A stretch of DNA of 64,000 nucleotides from Rhyacophila brunnea (Eukaryota; Arthropoda; Insecta; Trichoptera; Rhyacophilidae): contig JAGYXB010000162.1 in the NCBI GenBank assembly GCA_022495005.1, positions 124,001 through 188,000 of the forward strand, written 5' to 3'. Positions 58,801-64,000 of this stretch are shown here, in pieces. Below the pieces are notes generated by a model. The model made no database searches. It saw only the letters and a program-made list of their open reading frames with translations, and was not told the DNA's origin. The translations under genes were made by a program, and so were the position numbers. Numbering within the stretch: position 1 is the first letter of the stretch; every line of letters starts with the position of its first letter.

Positions 58801-61800
58801 TATATTATTTTGGCTTCACTTATTTAATAATATTGTCTTCAACACCTTTGATTGTATTTATCAATTATTAGTTAAAAGTTTCTTTTATAATTTTCGCAAT
58901 CAATGGAATTAATTTAAATAATCAAAAAAATTATCATTTCCTTAATACGAGAATGTTCAACTTTACGCAAAAATTATCAAATAAAATATATTATAACGTC
59001 TAAATATAGAAGTGTAGGTATTTAGTACGATGAAGCCGGTATATTTTACGGGAGTTTAATCCAGAGTGACAGTCGCATGAGGGAGTCACCACGCGAGCCC
59101 GATTGCGCTATTATTATTACTACGCAGGCAATGCGACGGCTTTGGTGCAGAGATAGAGAGAGAGTGGTAGTGTGTGTGTGTATCTGTGTGTATCTGTGTA
59201 TATGTATATGTGTGTGTGCTACGCTGCGTTACAGACAGATATATCAAGACAAATATATATTGTAAAAATATTGTTTCACTGATGATTTTTGATGTTTGGG
59301 AATAATACATAAACCAATAACTAATATGTACCAATAGATAAGATTGGAAGCGCTTACATAACGTATTTATATCTTTTAAACGAAACCAGTACGATTCTGA
59401 AGCTCATTATTTAAAGATAAAGTTAAAAATGATTTATAGACCTAGACTCTAGACAATGTGGAAAGTAAACACACTTTTCAAACTGTAGCATCACTTTACG
59501 AATTTTATTATGTTAAAAGTGTTATATACCCGCGTACATTTTAAAATAAATATGTATTCCTTAGTGATGTTTAAAAGCTACCAGAGCTTTAAGTTTGTTT
59601 ACATGAAGCAACTGCGAGAGAATTTAATCAGTCATCTATCTTAAGTTCTTTCGAAAATACTGTGGAAAATAGACGAACGAGTTAAAAAATAATTGGAATT
59701 AACAGGGGAAATAAAGACGCTAATACAGCAGACACACCTAGTATTTATAAATAATTCTAAGAACTATCAATAATTATTCGTTTAAATTCAAAATGACGAT
59801 ATTTCATTCAGATATCTCCCTGATGCACCTGCTGTTTTTAACTGTATTTTTTTTAAATCGTTTTATTATTAGGCTGAACTTAATTTTAATTAATATTTAC
59901 AATAACATTTTTTGTGTAAAACTATGTATTGGGTAGATATTATGTATAAACAATTACAAGATAAAAAGAACTTTTTATAGGTATACCACGTTTTTAAATT
60001 TTCTGTTGAATCATATAAACTTGACAATTCTATGTATTAATAAAAACTTTTTATTGTACTTGATAGAAATACTGAATAAATATAGAATATTGAAATGTCA
60101 TTTTGACATTTCATATCGATTTCCATAGTAACTCACGTATATATTAATAATTTAGTTGCTAGGACCCCCTTAGCAACCAACAATAATAACTTTCCATACA
60201 AAAGAGAATTAACTGAAAATGAATTCAATTCTGCTTAAAAATGGCTAAAAGTATTAAAAGAATGCATTGTCGTCGTGTTCTGATATATTCTAAAAGTTTC
60301 AAATGTCTAGCTAGTCGGGAAGTTAGTTAAAAATCTTCAATCGTCCAATACAAATCTTGGACAAACAAGAAAAAATCTGTACCGGACAAACAAGAATACG
60401 AGCTAATAAAAACGTGGTAAAATAATACATACAATACAAATAATATAATATGGTCGATTTAATTGTAGGTATGCCTCAGAGATATTGATGAAAACTCTGT
60501 AGAGACATAATATGTTATATTATTATAGTCTATACATGCAAATGGGACAAAAAAGAACTTCTGGGAACCCTATGTTACAGTTAAACTCTGAAATGAGAAT
60601 GTATATTGTGTATACAGTAATGCGTCACGTTGGAAATTGTTTCAGTGATTTCCACAGGAAAGCCACGGGAAGCTCTATTTGAACGAAGATACGAAACAGT
60701 ATTGTTATATAAGAATAATTCTATACGGAGGCAGGTACATAGTATGTACAAATACATTTATATTAAATGAATTCCATAAAAATACACGTAACTTTGATAA
60801 GGCTTCAAAATCAGTACATTTAAATAATTCATATACATCATAATATATTATATAATACGTATACTTTAGTGATTTCTAGATACATTCATGGTAACCAACT
60901 GATGCGATCTCTGTATGTACGTAATCTCTCGCATTTATTGATAATCTATTTGTGAAAATGGTTCATCAGAACATAAGTTTATCTGTTTAATATTTCTCGA
61001 AATATAAATAACAGTGTGGTTTGTAAGCTCTCGGAACACTGTGAAAAATGCAAGTGCCGTTTCTATTTGAATACGGTTAATATTATTGATATAACTACCT
61101 CCATAGTGAATCTGTTGATAAATATTCTCTCAGCACATTAGACTTGATTATATGGTTAATTTAATACGCATTGGTAATATTATATATGAATTTGACACAT
61201 ATGAGTACCTATTTGATATGAAATGTTAGGTTTACGGAAAATTTACCTTTAAATAAATGATAATATTTTCCACATTTCAAGTACAAAGAAAAAAAACAAA
61301 TAATTTATCGAATAGTTTATCAGTTTACTATCAGTTTTCTCTGTAAGTCCAATTTTATTGTCGATATGTGCATTATGAATGTGTGATAATAATTTTCTCC
61401 ATGTAAATTAATAATTGACTTAGTTGGGGTAGGTACGCCACGCCGGTGAAAACAATATATCAAAAGGATTACACTCATGTTTATTGGGGAAACAGTGCTC
61501 AAGTATAAATCAGGTTGATTGTGTTGGATTATATTAATACTACTCAAAGTTTGTTACTTTGATAAGGAAAAAAAATCATAGATTGGTCAAAAATCATTAT
61601 ACCTATACACATGTAAATATTTCGAACACAGTCTCAGTTTTAATTTTTTTTTAAATCAATGTTTAGAGTGTTGAGAATGTTGAGATATTGCTGAGAGCTT
61701 TTGACAGAAAGCTGTGTTGGCGCTCCAGAATCCATCCTGCCGGAAAACACCTACACCAGAGAATCTAATCAATAATAGTCTAGGTATGCGGGGTGGGCGA

Positions 61801-61896
61801 AATGTCAGATTATTTCAATTACTTTACGGACACCCTGTGTTATAATAACTCTCGTTCGTTTTCATTCGTACGCTGAAAGAATTGCGGCAGGACTAC
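55831..61896. other. AT-rich DNA without recognised genes
   Basis: A minus-strand frame at 56093-56314 (with CECGMKSDFLIV) is unrecognised. 57430-57500 is a low-complexity TTTGAAT-rich patch. 59158-59215 is a GA/GT microsatellite. No transposon pair of ends was resolved here. Confidence 0.45.
59158..59215. repeat. Microsatellite (GA)n/(GT)n
   Basis: AGAGAGAGAG followed by GTGTGTGTGTATCTGTGTGT and similar. Open frames across it are artefacts. Confidence 0.9.
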
Positions 61897-62563
61897 CAGT
61901 GGCGTAGTACGAATTTTCTTTTATAACCGGAAATATTGTGTAATATTTTTTTTTGGTAATCCATTGTGTAATCGATGTGTATGATCTAGATCAGGGATGG
62001 CAAACTTTTTTTTACAAAATCGTGTCAAATTATATCAAAAAATCTTGAAAAAGATTTAAATTTACCAAAAAATTACCTTAAATTTTCTAAATGTACACAC
62101 TAATACGCTTTTTTTAAATTTTAAGAGATAAATTGTTATCTATATGATGTCAATTTATCTCTAAATGTCATTCATTCAAAAGACATGGTTTATAAGAAAA
62201 ATAAAGCAAGATTTTAAATAATCCATTGACAAAAATATTAAGTTAACTACAGTTATATGTTTATCCAAATATGGTCAAAATATCGGTTTGTTCATTTTTC
62301 ATTGAATAAAATGCATGAAAATGTAAATAAAAATATGTTTCAGAAAATCGTTAAAACGCGTCTATTATTGCTAAGCAGCATTATGTATATTATTGAAAGC
62401 AAACAAGAACTGAACATGCCAAGTTTTTGACAATGATGTGGGTTTAAGTTATACATTCTAAGAGGGAAGTGTGTTTTCACGAGTACCGATCGGAATATAC
62501 ATTTTCCGGTTCCCGTCAAAACGTCCTCTCGATGTGATCCGTTCCGGTTTTAGTACACCACTG
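61897..62563. mobile_element. hAT-like element
   Basis: 667 bp. Left CAGTGGCGTAGTACGAATT and right (inverted) CAGTGGTGTACTAAAACCGG. Flanks AGGACTAC (61889-61896) and AGAATTAC (62564-62571) match at 6 of 8. CAGGGATGGCAAAC near 61991 looks like the end of a second hAT element nested inside. Confidence 0.55.
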
Positions 62564-62639
62564 AGAATTACGTGTGTACATGCGAGCATAATAATATATG
62601 AATATTGTACAAGTTTACACTAAAGTCTATCGAAATCGC

Positions 62640-62830
62640 CGCAAATAGCTTGGGGCTGTACCGATTTAGATGGCGTTAGCGACCGCCGCGTGCTCTTCCC
62701 CCGTGCCCCCCCCCCCGTCCGCCCAGCCTCCGCAACTTTTGACTTTCGACGGACGCGGACGACGCGAATCGACGACCGTGTGCCTGTCACGACGGCCCGT
62801 CCCGACGCGGCCCGCCGAGCGTGTGATTAT
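62640..62830. promoter_or_regulatory. CpG-rich island, possible promoter
   Basis: Dense CG dinucleotides (CGACGGACGCGGACGACGCG, GACGCGGCCCGCCGAGCG) and a C run at 62707-62717, in otherwise AT-rich DNA. Similar in composition to the island at 37590-37732. It may be an alternative first exon or promoter of a large gene such as that at 43371, but the strand is not evident. Confidence 0.3.
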
Positions 62831-64000
62831 GGACTAATTAATATTTTGATTGTGTTTTCAAAATAGCTATAAGACATCTCCTTACATCCACATTCTTCCA
62901 TACGTGAAAGTTGAAACGAAAATAATATACCAAGTGGCCATATGCCAAATTTTGTTTCGTTTTGGATAGGTATCATTATTTCCTTTACGATAGCTGAACG
63001 TATATTAATGTCCGGATTCGAAGTGGGTTAACCAAAAGCTCTATTTTTTCAGTCGACGCTAGAAAGGAAAATGTAACGCTTGGAACGCGTTGTTATTTTT
63101 ATTTAATTTGATTTTTATTCAATATTTAAGAAAGCAATACTTTTTATAAAATGATAATTAATTCAGATCTTTATTTTTTAGAAAATATCAACATAATAAT
63201 ATTATGTTAGTTCAGTCGGTACTGTAATAGTATGTAACTAATGAGCTCTCTCCAGAATTGAGATGGATGTTGGTTTCAGACCCATTTTATCCGTTTTTTT
63301 AAATAGGTATTTGAATTATTGACTGTTATAAATAGACTTGGTATGTGAAATTCATTTGTCATGCCGCAAGAACATCTACAGTCTGACTGTGGCACTAATT
63401 TGAGATTTCGATAGTAGTGATCGTTATTGCTTAATTTCGTCACTAACATGTTCGCAGTCAATGAAGATTTTCGATTGCATATTTTTTTCATATTAATTAA
63501 CTTGTTATAATTTTTTACACACATTCACTGTTTCATGCCGCGGGTTGAATATAGTGGCATTGGCTCAAAACAATCGACTGCAAGTAGGTTCTTTGTAATC
63601 ATGTCCTCCAATAGATTGGGGGTTGTATTTAACTCTTTGCAAATGACATAGCTGTATTTCTCCAGTGATCCCTGCATTCAACTGTTTGCTTAGATGAAGG
63701 TATTGCGAAACGCATAGCGTTCTGGCCGAACAGTCTTGTAGGGCAGGCATGTCCAACGCGTCGATCTCACCATGAAAACTGAGTCGTGAAAATCAGTGTG
63801 CATAAATTAAGTAATAATTTATAATTTGATTTCATTGAGATTTTGAAGAGAAAGCATTAAACATTCCTATATATAGGCATATCCTTAACCAACTTATATG
63901 AAAGTCGTTTTCAAGTTAATCACATTTGATTCGTAGGTATAACACCACTCATGTTATGTCGCAGTAGCGAGAGAAAGAGAAGATGTGAATCCACGCGCTT
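62831..64000. other. Right edge; no gene recognised
   Basis: 63405-63440 resembles 53550-53600, and 63820-64000 resembles 49330-49535. CAGGCATGTCCAACGCGTCG near 63746 looks like a hAT terminus; its partner is not in the window. Confidence 0.4.

Noticed and set aside
59077..59334. Cys/Val- or Thr/His-rich frames
   Set aside because: Translation of a GT/GA microsatellite.

Overview
This is an AT-rich, intron-bearing animal nuclear genome segment, almost certainly from an insect. Small exons have GT/AG borders, and the gene set (EI24, TBRG1, NEPRO) is conserved across animals. The rest is packed with hAT, pogo/Tc1-like, Helitron, LINE and tRNA-derived SINE sequence. A hemipteran is my best guess from the repeat style, but nothing here fixes the order. 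No bacterial operon, CRISPR array, rRNA or intact tRNA gene was found.

Layout. 88-1351 (-) is the first coding exon of an unidentified protein with an N-terminal myristoylation signal; the gene continues off the left edge. 2775-3765 is a head-to-tail pair of small hAT elements, followed 125 bp later by the start of NEPRO (3890-5790, two exons, a SINE in the intron). 5791-14640 is mostly mobile DNA: repeat fragments, a GGGGTAAGTGT-terminated element, and LINEs, one with a 5' inversion. EI24 (14641-21512, +, seven exons) carries a SINE, hAT remnants, a MITE and a pogo-like element in its introns. TBRG1 (29254-23770, -, five exons) converges on EI24; its introns hold a SINE, Tigger-type pieces, a small MITE and a 1.1 kb hAT element. 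29425-32054 is a decayed 2.6 kb TIR transposon. 32265-35611 holds a hAT remnant and a broken R1-type LINE. From 35.6 kb on the window is sparse: one good coding exon (43371-43875, first coding exon of a probable nesprin/Msp300-like gene), many TIR elements, a truncated Helitron (51011-52859) and a 7 x 74 bp tandem array inside another TIR element (54960-55828).

Three complete gene models were rebuilt from splice sites and reading phase: NEPRO (444 aa), EI24 (322 aa) and TBRG1 (337 aa). They are neighbours rather than a pathway: NEPRO is a nucleolar RNA-processing factor, EI24 an ER membrane/autophagy protein and TBRG1 a nuclear growth regulator. I saw no clearly new cellular system. The unusual material is in the mobile DNA: hAT elements that share one target-site duplication, a TIR transposon with subterminal repeats and an unclassified protein, a TIR element carrying a satellite-like array, and a SINE family with two palindromes built on one core.
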